Origin: CAVZLD01 sp963776055
GTDB lineage: Bacteria > Planctomycetota > Planctomycetia > Pirellulales > Pirellulaceae
DNA length: 64,000 nucleotides
Assembly (NCBI GenBank): GCA_963776055.1
Contig: CAVZLD010000014.1
Span: 788,079 to 852,078 of the forward strand
Direction: 5' to 3'
The position numbers were made by a program, and so were the translations under genes. Below the pieces are notes generated by a model that saw only the letters and a program-made list of their open reading frames with translations, did no database searches and was not told the origin of the DNA. Positions 54,288 to 63,915 of this stretch are shown piece by piece (the first letter of the stretch is position 1; each line of letters starts with the position of its first letter).

Positions 54288-57200
54288 TTTGCAGGCGGAA
54301 GTTAACGCGGACGAAGGAGTCTGTGCGCGGGTCCGCATCCGCATCGATCAGCAGGCCGTGATGACACGAGCGGCATTTGTCGGTGAACTCGGAATCAATA
54401 ATCAATACCAACTAAGCAGCCTTAACGGTGTGCAACTGACTCTCGATTTTCGCGACGAAAACGGAGCTTCCGCCAACGACAAGTTCACCGTCGTAGGCCC
54501 CGAGTTGTCGGGAGTCTCCGCAGTCGATGGAACAGGAGTCATCGCCGGGGCAAGTACCGGAAACGTAAAGTACACCTTTATCCCCAACCGAGAAGCCGCT
54601 CCCAACGCACCTGCAGGATATAGCATTGGCGGCGTATTGCGATACATCGATCCAGGCAGTGGCCTGGAAGTTGTCGTTCCATTGTTGGGAGCTACGATTA
54701 CCGTGCTGCCCGATCCGATCCTCAATCTGAAATACTTTCAGCAGCGCGACGTCTATGGTGACGATCCCTTTACCGACGAGATTGAACCGAGTGAGCCCTT
54801 CGACCTCGGCCTGATCGTCACCAATACCGGACGTGGCACAGCCAAGGACTTCACGATCACGTCGGCGCAGCCCAAGATCATTGAAAACGAGAAGGGGCTG
54901 TTAATCGACTTCAAGATCGTTGGCACGCAGGTTGGGAACCAAACGGTTCAGCCCACGCTGACGGCAGCGCTCGGCACGATCGATCCGGGTGCATCTCAGA
55001 TCGCAATCTGGCAGATGACATCCACGCTGCAGGGGCGTTTTATCGAGTACGCCGCTACCTTCGAGCACGAAGATGGTCTGGGCGATCCGCGACTGTCGCT
55101 GATCGACAGCGTCGACATCCACGAGCTGGTTCATACCGTTCAAACGGACCGATCCGGCGACGACAATCTGCCAGACTTTTTGGTCAACGATGAGCCCGAT
55201 CCGGAGGTGTTGCCCGATACGCTTTACCTGAGTGACGGGTCGATTGCGTTGGTCAATCTCGCCAACAACATTGTGGTGGATGGCCCTGTCGTGCCATCGG
55301 ATCGCGTCGTCGAGATGTCGGCCGACATGGTTTCCGGCTTCGTGTACGGATACGTTGCCGATCCAGGAGCGGGTTACCGTCTGTCACGTGTTGAGCGTTC
55401 GGACGGCAAGCCGTTGCTCGTCGGTCGTAATATCTGGCAGACCAATCGTGTCTTCGCCGAAGCCGACAGTTCGTTCCGACGCGAGGAGCGTCTGCACTTC
55501 TTCGATCATGACGCGACCGGCTTGACCTATACGCTGTACTACGTGCTCGACGACCCCGTGCCGCCAACCGTCGAAATCGTCGGCCCCGTGACGCCCAACC
55601 CACAACCGGGTGCTGTCGACAGCGTGACCGTGACGTTCTCGGAAGAGATCGACCTGACGACATTCGACGCAGCTGACCTAACCTTGACTCGCAACGGCGG
55701 TGTGAACTTGATTGACAGCACTGTGACCGTCGAGCATCTGGGCGGCTCCGACTATCGGATCAACAATTTGACCGCTTTGACCGGTGCCGATGGCAATTAC
55801 GAATTGACGGTCGACGCCAGCAATATCTTCGATTACGGAGAGAACGCCGGCACGAACTCTGCTTCGGCTGCGTGGGCGAAGGGAACCGACAGCCCGGTCG
55901 TCGTCGCGGTCGGGCCTGTCGATCCGGATCCGCGGAATACCAGCGTGTCTGATTTGGATGTGAGCTTCTCGCTGGCGATCGACCCAACCACATTGGGCAC
56001 CGGCGACCTGAATTTGACGCGAAACGCTGTGGAGCTCGACACGTCAGCACTGACGATCGCTGACCTGGGAGGAACATCGTACCGCATCGGTGGCCTTGCC
56101 ACTTTGACGTCAGCCGAAGGGACCTACGTTCTGACTGTCGACGGTACCGGTGTCGAAGGCGTTGATGGCGCCGCCGGCATTGGTTCCCTCGCCGATACGT
56201 GGGTGATGGACACCACGGCTCCCACGGTCACGGGAATCGAAGAGATTCCCACGAATCCGCGGAACATTGTGTTACTGGGCCTGAATGTCACTTTCTCCGA
56301 ACCCATCGATCCTGATTCCTTCGACTGGCAAGACGTGACGCTCACGCGGGACGGCGGACCAAACTTGATCACAAATGAAGTCGTGGTTGAGTTCGTTGAT
56401 CCTGTTACGTTCCGCGTCAGCAACTTCAATTGGGTCTCCGGCCAAGAAGGCACTTACTTGTTGACCGTGGATGGGACCGGCATCCAGGACTTGGCCGGTA
56501 ACGCCGGCTTGGGCTCCGCCAGTCGCAGCTGGGTGATGGATACAACTCGTCCCGACGCACCCACGAACCTCATCGTTGTACCGGACAGCGGCACGTTGTC
56601 TGATGACGGCTTGACCAACACCGGGGAATTGGAGTTCGCCGGAGAAGTCAGTACGGGAGACGTGGAGGTGATCCTGTACGACGTCACGACTTCGACCGAA
56701 TTGGGTCGCGTTGCATCCGAACCCTTGAATGGGAGTTTTGGTTTCTCTTCCGCGATTTCTCTCACAGCCGGACAGCACACGCTCCGCGCCCGGACATTGG
56801 ATCGCGCCGGCAACCTCTCGTCCGACGAAACGTTACTCGACGTGTTCGTGGACGTGACGCCGCCCCAGTTGATTGAGGTCGAAACGGTCCAACCGGACCC
56901 ACGGACTACGCCTGTCTCATCGATCGCGATGACGTTTTCCGAGCCGATCGATCTCGTGACATTCGGTGTTGATGATGTAACGTTGACGCGCGACGGTCTC
57001 TCCGTAGAGCTGGGCACGGGCGTATCGATCGAACACGTCTCGGAAGCCACGTATCGCCTGATCGGCCTTCAGGACCTGACGGCCACCGCCGGTGCGTATC
57101 GCCTCACGATCGACGGCAGCGGCGTCCGTGATCCAGCGGGCAACGACGGTGGAGGCTCCTTAAGCGAGATCTGGTCTCTGGACCAGACCGGTCCCCAAGT

Positions 57201-57987
57201 GCTCGACATTGTTGACGTCACTCCCGATCCACGGACCACAGGCGTCGATAGCTTCGAAGTCATCTTCAGCGAGGTCATCGATCCGACGACCTTTACTGCC
57301 GACGACATCATGCTGAAACGTGATGGAGCGACCGTAACGCTGCCGACCAGCCTCCAGATTAACCTCTTGGACGTAACCACCGTCACCTATCAGCTGCTTG
57401 GCTTGCAGGCAGAAACGGCAGTGCCCGGAGAGTACGAGCTGGTCATTGACGCAACTTCCATGCAAGATCTAGCCGGTAATCCGGGCAGTAATTCAGCATC
57501 CGATACGTGGACCGTCAATGAACCGACCGGCGACGACATCACTCCCCCGAGCAGCAGTGTGTCACCACTGCCCGAGTACATCACTACGGACACATCGACT
57601 GCGGTTTTCACTGTGGAATGGGACGGGGAGGATGATCAGAGTGGCATTGCAGAATTCGACGTCTTTGTCTCAACCGACAGTGGCCCGTTTGTGATTTGGC
57701 TGCAAGGGACGACAGACACTTCCGCCGTGTATGATGGTGCCCTCGGCGAAACATACGGCTTCTACACCGTAGCAACGGATCTGGCCGGCAACCGCGAGGA
57801 TGCTCCAATCTCACCAGACACCGTGACCACTGTCGCGGCGCCCGCCACGATTCGCGGCTTCAAGTTTCACGATCGCAATGGCAATCAAGCTTGGGACCAG
57901 GCGGACGAAGAAGGACTGGGCATTGGATCATCTATCTCGACGACAACCAGAACGGCGAACTTGACGATGGTGAGACGCAGACCTTGA
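53908..57987 (+). CDS. Giant protein fragment 14: Gly-rich linker and Ig-like repeats
   Basis: 1359 codons. The conserved start IRMPEEASSQQTLGTNAP is followed by a hydrophobic segment (TFVGGVILTGLVSAACLAEV) and a Gly-rich linker with two long Gly runs. A ~400-aa region ends FFDHDATGLTYTLYYVLDDP. At least five Bacterial-Ig-like repeats of ~100 aa follow, each with TPNPQPGAVDSVTVTFSEEI or PDPRTTPVSSIAMTFSEPID and ending YELTVDASNI. The C-terminal SdrD-B-like domain begins RGFKFHDRNGNQAWDQADEE and is interrupted at ~57935 by a frameshift. Confidence 0.75.
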   Translation: MSLEHCRRISSIIVPFTVRIRMPEEASSQQTLGTNAPLRLPLCQNAIIGLIHSHRCANRNIQTFVGGVILTGLVSAACLAEVPLALAATALSGGGGSGGGGGGGGGAGTTYYSGGGGGGGCSPYVADLQAEVNADEGVCARVRIRIDQQAVMTRAAFVGELGINNQYQLSSLNGVQLTLDFRDENGASANDKFTVVGPELSGVSAVDGTGVIAGASTGNVKYTFIPNREAAPNAPAGYSIGGVLRYIDPGSGLEVVVPLLGATITVLPDPILNLKYFQQRDVYGDDPFTDEIEPSEPFDLGLIVTNTGRGTAKDFTITSAQPKIIENEKGLLIDFKIVGTQVGNQTVQPTLTAALGTIDPGASQIAIWQMTSTLQGRFIEYAATFEHEDGLGDPRLSLIDSVDIHELVHTVQTDRSGDDNLPDFLVNDEPDPEVLPDTLYLSDGSIALVNLANNIVVDGPVVPSDRVVEMSADMVSGFVYGYVADPGAGYRLSRVERSDGKPLLVGRNIWQTNRVFAEADSSFRREERLHFFDHDATGLTYTLYYVLDDPVPPTVEIVGPVTPNPQPGAVDSVTVTFSEEIDLTTFDAADLTLTRNGGVNLIDSTVTVEHLGGSDYRINNLTALTGADGNYELTVDASNIFDYGENAGTNSASAAWAKGTDSPVVVAVGPVDPDPRNTSVSDLDVSFSLAIDPTTLGTGDLNLTRNAVELDTSALTIADLGGTSYRIGGLATLTSAEGTYVLTVDGTGVEGVDGAAGIGSLADTWVMDTTAPTVTGIEEIPTNPRNIVLLGLNVTFSEPIDPDSFDWQDVTLTRDGGPNLITNEVVVEFVDPVTFRVSNFNWVSGQEGTYLLTVDGTGIQDLAGNAGLGSASRSWVMDTTRPDAPTNLIVVPDSGTLSDDGLTNTGELEFAGEVSTGDVEVILYDVTTSTELGRVASEPLNGSFGFSSAISLTAGQHTLRARTLDRAGNLSSDETLLDVFVDVTPPQLIEVETVQPDPRTTPVSSIAMTFSEPIDLVTFGVDDVTLTRDGLSVELGTGVSIEHVSEATYRLIGLQDLTATAGAYRLTIDGSGVRDPAGNDGGGSLSEIWSLDQTGPQVLDIVDVTPDPRTTGVDSFEVIFSEVIDPTTFTADDIMLKRDGATVTLPTSLQINLLDVTTVTYQLLGLQAETAVPGEYELVIDATSMQDLAGNPGSNSASDTWTVNEPTGDDITPPSSSVSPLPEYITTDTSTAVFTVEWDGEDDQSGIAEFDVFVSTDSGPFVIWLQGTTDTSAVYDGALGETYGFYTVATDLAGNREDAPISPDTVTTVAAPATIRGFKFHDRNGNQAWDQADEEGLGIGSSISTTTRTANLTMVRRRP
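54183..54270 (+). repeat. Low-complexity Gly-codon tract
   Basis: GGC/GGA/GGG-rich stretch encoding two Gly-rich runs separated by AGTTYYS within the giant protein; a flexible linker after a hydrophobic segment. Confidence 0.7.
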
Positions 57988-58644
57988 CCAACGCCGATCC
58001 GCTGGCCGGTCCGATTGGCGCGTTACGAGTTCGCCGGCTTGATGCCAGGCGTTACCTATGTAGTCGCCGAAGTTCAACAGGACGGCTGGGAACAAACCAG
58101 CCCGGTCGGTGAAGTCATCCACGATCCGTTCTACGCGTTGGTGTCCGTCGCCGAGGCTTCCGTGCAGGTGATCGATGGCCTGCAAGATAGCTGTAGTTCG
58201 TGCCGAACGGTCATCGGCACCGCGGCCCTGGGAAGCAGCCAGCATTTCTTCCCCGTGACGGCAGACAGCTCTCACTACACATGGCAGGACCGCGAGCCAA
58301 CTACGCCGGATGTGATTGACATTGTACTACGACTTTCGTCCACAGGGCGCTTACCCCAACTTGATCACACCGGAACAAATCAAGGCGGCAGAAGCGGCCC
58401 TACAGATGTGGGAAACGGCTTCGGCGGGAAAATTGCGTTTCTTGCACAACACGCTGGCCCTGGCGGCAGACATCATCAACATTGGCACGGGCGATTTGGC
58501 CGCCTTGGGCGGCTCGAGTGCCGTTCGCGGCGTCTTGGCCCTGGGCAGCGCCCTGTTCAACGACGGAGGCTCACGAACCATCACCAACGGCGTCGCCTGG
58601 ATGGACGTGGCCGAGACATGGGACACAACCTTCGGAAACGGTGA
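57891..58644 (+). CDS. Giant protein fragment 15: SdrD-B-like domain to protease
   Basis: Two short frames must be joined. 57935-58020 gives IYLDDNQNGELDDGETQTLT, completing the SdrD-B-like Ca-binding domain. 58021-58320 gives RYEFAGLMPGVTYVVAEVQQ, DGWEQTSPVGEVI and a Cys-containing segment (DSCSSCRTVIG) before the protease domain. Frameshifts lie at ~58020 and ~58320. Confidence 0.5.
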
Positions 58645-59647
58645 CCCTTCCGGCACGTTTGATTTCTTCAGCGTGGCTGCACACGAAGTTGGACATGTCT
58701 CGGGCTTAGGTCATACGAGCGACATACCGACGCGCGACATCATGGATTCGGTCTACTCGGGCGAGTACACGGCCGCTTCGTCCACCGACTCCCTACTCGT
58801 ACGCATGCTCTACGACGCAGATGCCACAACCGGCGGCTCAGTTGGCGGAGAGGTAACAGAGCCACAGCTGTCGGGCGTGCATCGCGTGACACTAGCGCCT
58901 GGTCAAATCGTGGAGGCCAACTTCGGCAACCAGCAGTCGATACCCGTTGTTCTGGAACATGATATCAACAATGGCGCCGATATGCGCAGCGGCATCCTCA
59001 CGATTGCCATCACCTTCGATAAGCCGGTGACCATCACGGACGCCACGGCGCTCAGCCTACAGAACACCACGCTGCCAGGGTTGACCTTGGACCTCTCCGG
59101 AGTGGTCCTGGAGGGCAACGGTACCACGGTTGTGACGTGGGACTTGTCAGGTACTTCGCTTGCCGACGGAACGTCATCCGCTGCTGATGGTGTGTATGTT
59201 GCATCGTTGGCTGGTGCTGACGTTGTGAGCGTCTCAAGTGGTGCGGCGATGCCAGGCACGTATGTCTTCGAATTCCATCGGTTGCTTGCCGATGCGAACG
59301 GAGACCGTCGAGTCAGCAATGCCGACGCCTTCGTGGTCCTGAATCACCTGAGAGATGCCGATGGCGATCCGTTCGCTGTAGGTGACATCAATGGAGACGG
59401 CCGTCACAGCAATGCAGACTTCTTCACCTGGGCCAATCACCAGGGGAATGAGCTGCCGCAGACGCCCATGCCGTTGTCGGCCATTGAAGCGCTTTTCAGT
59501 ATTGGCCGCGAGAAGCAATGGAAGGCAGACGAAGATCGCGATGAAGATGGAACATATGACGATGACTCTGCGCTCGATGCGGACATGCTACGCGACGTCC
59601 AATTGGCGAATGGCGGGACAGCGAAACAACGCGCCTTCGTTGCGTGA
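58316..59647 (+). CDS. Giant protein fragment 16: metzincin protease and dockerin
   Basis: 443 codons. The zinc metalloprotease domain opens LYYDFRPQGAYPNLITPEQI and carries the complete metzincin motif HEVGHVSGLGH (58682-58714) with the Met-turn IMDSVY about 15 residues later, so matrixin-like. An Ig-like domain (LTIAITFDKPVTITDATALS) and dockerin-type Ca-binding repeats follow (DANGDRRVSNADAFVVLNHL, GDINGDGRHSNADFFTWANH). It ends with a charged tail. The active-site residues are intact, although the locus upstream is broken. Confidence 0.8.
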   Translation: MTLYYDFRPQGAYPNLITPEQIKAAEAALQMWETASAGKLRFLHNTLALAADIINIGTGDLAALGGSSAVRGVLALGSALFNDGGSRTITNGVAWMDVAETWDTTFGNGDPSGTFDFFSVAAHEVGHVSGLGHTSDIPTRDIMDSVYSGEYTAASSTDSLLVRMLYDADATTGGSVGGEVTEPQLSGVHRVTLAPGQIVEANFGNQQSIPVVLEHDINNGADMRSGILTIAITFDKPVTITDATALSLQNTTLPGLTLDLSGVVLEGNGTTVVTWDLSGTSLADGTSSAADGVYVASLAGADVVSVSSGAAMPGTYVFEFHRLLADANGDRRVSNADAFVVLNHLRDADGDPFAVGDINGDGRHSNADFFTWANHQGNELPQTPMPLSAIEALFSIGREKQWKADEDRDEDGTYDDDSALDADMLRDVQLANGGTAKQRAFVA

Positions 59648-59717
59648 AAACAGGAACGGTTCGTTTTGAGGCTCGAATTCCGGTTTGCTCGTTCTGTATA
59701 GGGCGACACAAAACACT

Positions 59718-59731
59718 TTTTGTTAACAAAA
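59718..59731. repeat. 14-bp perfect palindrome TTTTGTTAACAAAA
   Basis: AT-rich dyad about 70 bases downstream of the giant locus and ~150 bases upstream of the PEP-CTERM gene. Could be an operator or part of a terminator; no further evidence. Confidence 0.4.
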
Positions 59732-59882
59732 CTGATCACCAGACCGCAATCCCGAAGGCTTGAGCTTTTGCCTATTCCAAACGACCGCCAAGCTGGTATC
59801 ATGCCGGCGATGTCTGCCGACCTTAGAATTCGCTGTGCAGGTTGGATGTGTGGATTGCCAAACAACGAATCGAGTGACGACC

Positions 59883-60527
59883 ATGACGCGATGCCTCATT
59901 CTCTTGCCCCTTACTCTTCTAGCATCACGACCGGCGGGCGCCGACATTGTACTGACGTTTGATGTGACAACCGACAGGACGTCGTATGATGTTGGTGAAA
60001 CGATCAACTGGTCACTGTTCGTGACGTCCTCGGCGACTGAAGGAGAAACCTTCAACGGCATTGGTGGACTCTCGATCAACTTGGCGGAGAGTGCTGGTGA
60101 CTTGCTATCTCCAGCGACCATTGACCCCCAATGGGCGAGCAACTTGTATAGTGTCGATGCTGGCACCGTTGTCGGATCTGCCATCACCGAAATTACGGTT
60201 TTGGCTGCTATACCTGTTGTCCCTGTGACCCCCCTGGGCAGCGACGGCGCGATACTGAACTATGCGACAGGCAGTTTTACCGCGAGCAGCGTGGGGGCGC
60301 ATACGTTGAATCCGACGTTTACGCGACCAGATGGTGTCTCGGTCGAAGGCGATAACAGCTATCTTGACACGAGCGACGTCTTCACCGCGTTTGGTTCCTC
60401 AAGTCTGAATGGGGCTACCTTCTCTGTTGTCCCCGAGCCAAGCAGTATGCAGTTGATGATGGTTGCCACAGCATTGCTGGGCAGCGCACGGATATGGGGC
60501 TGGATCAAACGGAGATCATTGACTTGA
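59883..60527 (+). CDS. PEP-CTERM sorted exported protein
   Basis: 214 aa from ATG at 59883. Signal peptide MTRCLILLPLTLLASRPAGA, a ~165-aa beta-rich domain (ADIVLTFDVTTDRTSYDVGE, a cohesin-like or Ig-like opening often seen in PEP-CTERM proteins), then VPEPSS, a hydrophobic helix and WIKRRS. Intact, in contrast to its frameshifted neighbours. The small domain with VGETINWSLFV could be a cohesin-like fold, but I cannot confirm this by eye. Confidence 0.8.
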   Translation: MTRCLILLPLTLLASRPAGADIVLTFDVTTDRTSYDVGETINWSLFVTSSATEGETFNGIGGLSINLAESAGDLLSPATIDPQWASNLYSVDAGTVVGSAITEITVLAAIPVVPVTPLGSDGAILNYATGSFTASSVGAHTLNPTFTRPDGVSVEGDNSYLDTSDVFTAFGSSSLNGATFSVVPEPSSMQLMMVATALLGSARIWGWIKRRSLT

Positions 60528-60754
60528 GCGCGTTTGCGCCGTGTGGTGTGCTAGTCCAGCGAATCTTGAGCGGACAATTGTCGAGGCGTTGCGTGCGGTG
60601 TCCCTTCACCGTAGCTCGCGATGAATCAGCAAGAACCGCAAAGTGAGTGTCAAGAACATGGGACGTACGTATCGGTCGGGCCGGTACGAGTGTGTAAACT
60701 GCGAGCCCTGATCGCACCGCACCACGGCTCAAACACATCGACGTGATTGAGAAC

Positions 60755-62042
60755 CTATGCGGCGCACCTCACCGATATGACCGGCAGATGCCATCGGCCG
60801 CACAGACGCTCTACTTCAACCCGGATCTCAACACCTGGTTTGCCTTTGACGAGTGCCCAGGGCTGAGAACACGGGGAACCACGTGGCCAGTGCCCGCGTG
60901 GCTCGAATCGAGCTTTCCGGTTGGCGGGATGTCGGCCGAAATACACTTCATTGGGCGTCTTGCCACGTAAAGCACTATGTGGTCGGTGCTCATTATACCA
61001 GTCGATGGCCAACTGGACTTCGCCCGGAAAACGTCAGCCCGCAGGGGTACCGTTGGCAGACACCGCAACAGCAGCTTGAGCGAAAGGATCAGCCGTTCGA
61101 TCACAGCTAGGCTGCCATGTTCTCCAACGGCGCCGAATCGGGGTTTGATGTCCTGTCGCTTACACCATGTCTTAAATCCCTTACACCAGAACTGACATCC
61201 CTTATCGCAAACGAGATGACGCGGGGCGGCTCCCGCGGTTGCAATCGTCCGTCCCAGGAACGCTCGAACTCCATTGGACGTCGGCGGACCCTTGCGTATC
61301 GTGTAGCCCATCACGCGGCGCGAGGAATGATCGACGACCAGGGCCAGCCACCAGCAATATGGCCATCGCTGTGGGAGTGAGAACGGCATCCAGGACGTCC
61401 AAAAGCCCAAGGCTGTGGGAACGATTGTCAAGTCAACGTGCCAAACGTGGCCAGGATACTTGGCTGTGACAACGCGATCCGCGCCACGGATCGCAAGGGC
61501 CGCTGCCGAGGTCGCACTTCGACTCGGCTTCTCTGTCAGCATCCGCCCCACGGTCGTTACGCCCAGATGAAGGCCTGCTCGGGCGAGCACTTCGGCAATC
61601 TTTCGTTTGCCAAGCATGGGGCAGAGGATCCTGAGTCTTTGCACGATATAGGCGACGAATTCGGGATACTTGTTGACCCGGCTCGCGCGTCCTCACGAGG
61701 GAATCGGGGCCTTGTTCGTCGAGTCGGCCAATCCAAGATGAAATCGTCGCTGCTGTGAGGAAGAAAGCACGGGCGGTCTGCTCAAGCGACCATCCGCGCG
61801 CCGCCCTCAACTCGAGAATGGCCATCCTCTCGATGGGTGGATAGAAAGGGCGCCGATGTGGCGGAATCCTCGCCATGCGGCTGTCTTTGACGCGAATTTC
61901 TTCCCGCAGTAGAGCAACCTCCTGCGTCATCCTGTCAAGTTCTGACAGCAGCCTCGCACGCTCGTTCGGACTATCGGCTGCCCAGCCTCGCGTGTAGGTT
62001 AGGGCGAACCGAGCGAGGCCAATTGTGTGCAGGACGGCACTT
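60755..62042 (-). pseudogene. Broken planctomycete DDE integrase/transposase
   Basis: Three frames must be joined. The N-terminal part (62042 to ~61600) has ERARLLSELDRMTQEVALLR and the HTH segment MAILELRAARGWSLEQTARA up to LVRTREP. The core (~61640-61000) reads QRLRILCPMLGKRKIAEVLA, with catalytic context HVDLTIVP, LVCDKGCQFWC and VIERLILSLK. The C-terminus (61012-60755) reads WYNEHRPHSALRGKTPNEVY. Frameshifts near 61620 and 61000 separate them. The second acidic context has CQ where related copies have KQ. Family common in Rhodopirellula-like genomes. Confidence 0.75.
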
Positions 62043-62366
62043 CCGACATGACGCGGCCAACCACGAGGCACTTGAGGCTTGGAGTGTGACGTCTTTCTTG
62101 ACAACATGATAAATCCGAGAGTCATCCGGGGAATACTCACAACTGGATTCGAGTTGGCAACGGTGAAGCGACAACAACCGGTCAAACTTGTGAGACATGC
62201 GCCAGAGTTAATTTCCGCCTCCAATCTTGTCTTCTCTGGACTCAGCCACCGGTGTCCATTCTAATACCGTCAGTTTCTCCCTCCGAGCAGAGACCCTACC
62301 GTTTTCACCGCCCGGAACTGACGACTAGTTCCCTTCGTCTCCTGCGATCCAGAATAGGAGAGTTGC

Positions 62367-63915
62367 ATGCCAAAAAGAAGATGGCTGCGTTCTATCCAGT
62401 TTTCTGTGCTCTTGATGTTTCAGATTCCGATCTGGCTCGTAGCCGCAGAAGTATCGTGGATTGCGGGTGCCGGTCCGGGTGACTGGTTCGATCCGATGAA
62501 CTGGTCGACTGGCACCATACCGCTGGCTGACGATCACGCGAGTGTGAGTAATGACGGCGTCGCAGTGATCGCAGACGGTGCCGTCTCCGTCGGTGGTGTC
62601 TTCTTGGGCGGCACTGGGGGCGCCTTGAGTTTGTCGAATGCCGAGATCACAGCCGGATTTCTCGATGTTGATTCAACAGGCCAGATCGGATTTGACGCCG
62701 GCACGATGCGGGTCAGTGGCAGTCTTGAGGTGAAAGGCGTAGCCGATTTTGGCACTGCCCTCAGTGAGTTGATAGCCCTTGAGGGATCAAGTGTTGACCT
62801 ATCACACGGCACATTGCTCAACCTCAGCAGCCTCGCGTTTTCGGGTCACGAAGGTTCCACCTTGTTTCTGCCACGGTGCAGGTCGCTGATGGGGCCGCCC
62901 TCGACTGGTCGCGAAGTACGGTCCGTGGGAATGCGAGCCAGATGACCTACGTGGCCGGAGCCAACTCGGAATCCTACTTCCCGGTAGGATTCAATCCGTT
63001 CGTTGAGTTCGGCACGTTCTTCAGCGGCGGATTGATCCATTCGACGAATACACGGATTCTCGTTCCGCTGGCCTTCTCTGGTCGAGTCTCAAACCTCGGC
63101 GCAGAAACATTGGTCATCTCTGGTGAGTTGATCTTGGAAGACGACGGCAGAATTACCGCGGAGTCCGTGACCATTGCGTCTGGGACACTGCGGGGAGGTG
63201 GCACAATCACAACCAAGAAGCTGCTTAACGAAGGACTCTTGGCACCCGGTGAACCGCTCGGACAATTTGAAATCCAGGGGGACTATCAGCAAGAACCCGG
63301 CGGACAGCTTGAGATCACAGTGGGGGGCACTCCAGATGCTCCAGTGTGGGATTCGCTGACAGTCACCGGCGCTGCTCTTTTGAGTGGTGAGTTGTCGGTC
63401 ACGCTCGCTGACGGTTACAGGCCTACACGAAATGGAACGTGGCTGCCGATTCTCGGAGCGGATCAAGGTATCTCGGGCACGTTTGTAGTCACGGAGAGCC
63501 ACGTTGGCATCGCGCATTCTTCGAAACAAAACATGATCACAATCTGGCACAGATCAATATATTCCAGGCCACAGTAGGCGATGCGAATGGCGATCATCTG
63601 TTCAACTCGACGGACATGGTCCAGGTGTTTCAAGCAGGCAAGTATGAAGACCTGATCCCGAATAACGCAATCTGGACAGAAGGTGACTGGGACACAGATG
63701 GCGATTTCACGTCGAGCGATATGGTGATCGCTTTTCAAAGTGGTACTTATGAGATCGGACCTCCGAATGCACAGGTCCCCGAGCCGGCGTCTCTGCTTAT
63801 CTTCGTGATTGGTGTGTGCTGTTACCTACTGTGTGGCAATCGTAAAACTCTGCGCTACGAATGCCAGTGTCGTGATTCGAAGATCGTCCCATGCCTTCAG
63901 AAGCGTCGGAGTTAA
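62367..63915 (+). pseudogene. Exported beta-helix-like, EF-hand and PEP-CTERM protein, frameshifted
   Basis: Three frames form one gene of ~515 codons: 62367-~62870, ~62876-63540 and ~63535-63915. A signal peptide (MPKRRWLRSIQFSVLLMFQI to WLVAAE) is followed by WIAGAGPGDWFDPMNWSTGT and a repetitive autotransporter-like beta region (GGVFLGGTGGALSLSNAEIT, ESVTIASGTLRGGGTITTKK). Then come EF-hand-like repeats (GDANGDHLFNSTDM, GDWDTDGDFTSSDM) and the PEP-CTERM anchor (VPEPAS, hydrophobic helix, GNRK). The join at 62870 needs one base (FLATVQVADGAALDW); another shift lies near 63540. Confidence 0.7.

Larger units (their letters stand above)
40139..59647 (+). pseudogene. Giant LEPR-XLL exported repeat protein with C-terminal metzincin, multiply frameshifted
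   Basis: One locus of ~6500 codons read through about 18 single-base-type frameshifts. Order: basic N-terminus with LEPRYMLTG (LEPR-XLL motif) at residues 43-51; an insertion-free PPC-like plus Ig-like unit; three full and one partial copies of a 1974-bp repeat containing two C-type-lectin-like modules; CARDB-like repeats (48.2-50.6 kb); Calx-beta-like repeats (50.8-52.0 kb); CARDB and regulatory-like domains (52.1-53.6 kb); a Gly-rich linker (54.18-54.27 kb); Ig-like repeats (55.5-57.5 kb); an SdrD-B-like domain (57.8-58.1 kb); a metzincin domain (58.3-58.8 kb); and dockerin repeats (59.28-59.45 kb). Probably a cell-surface adhesin/protease, now broken or mis-sequenced. Confidence 0.8.
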
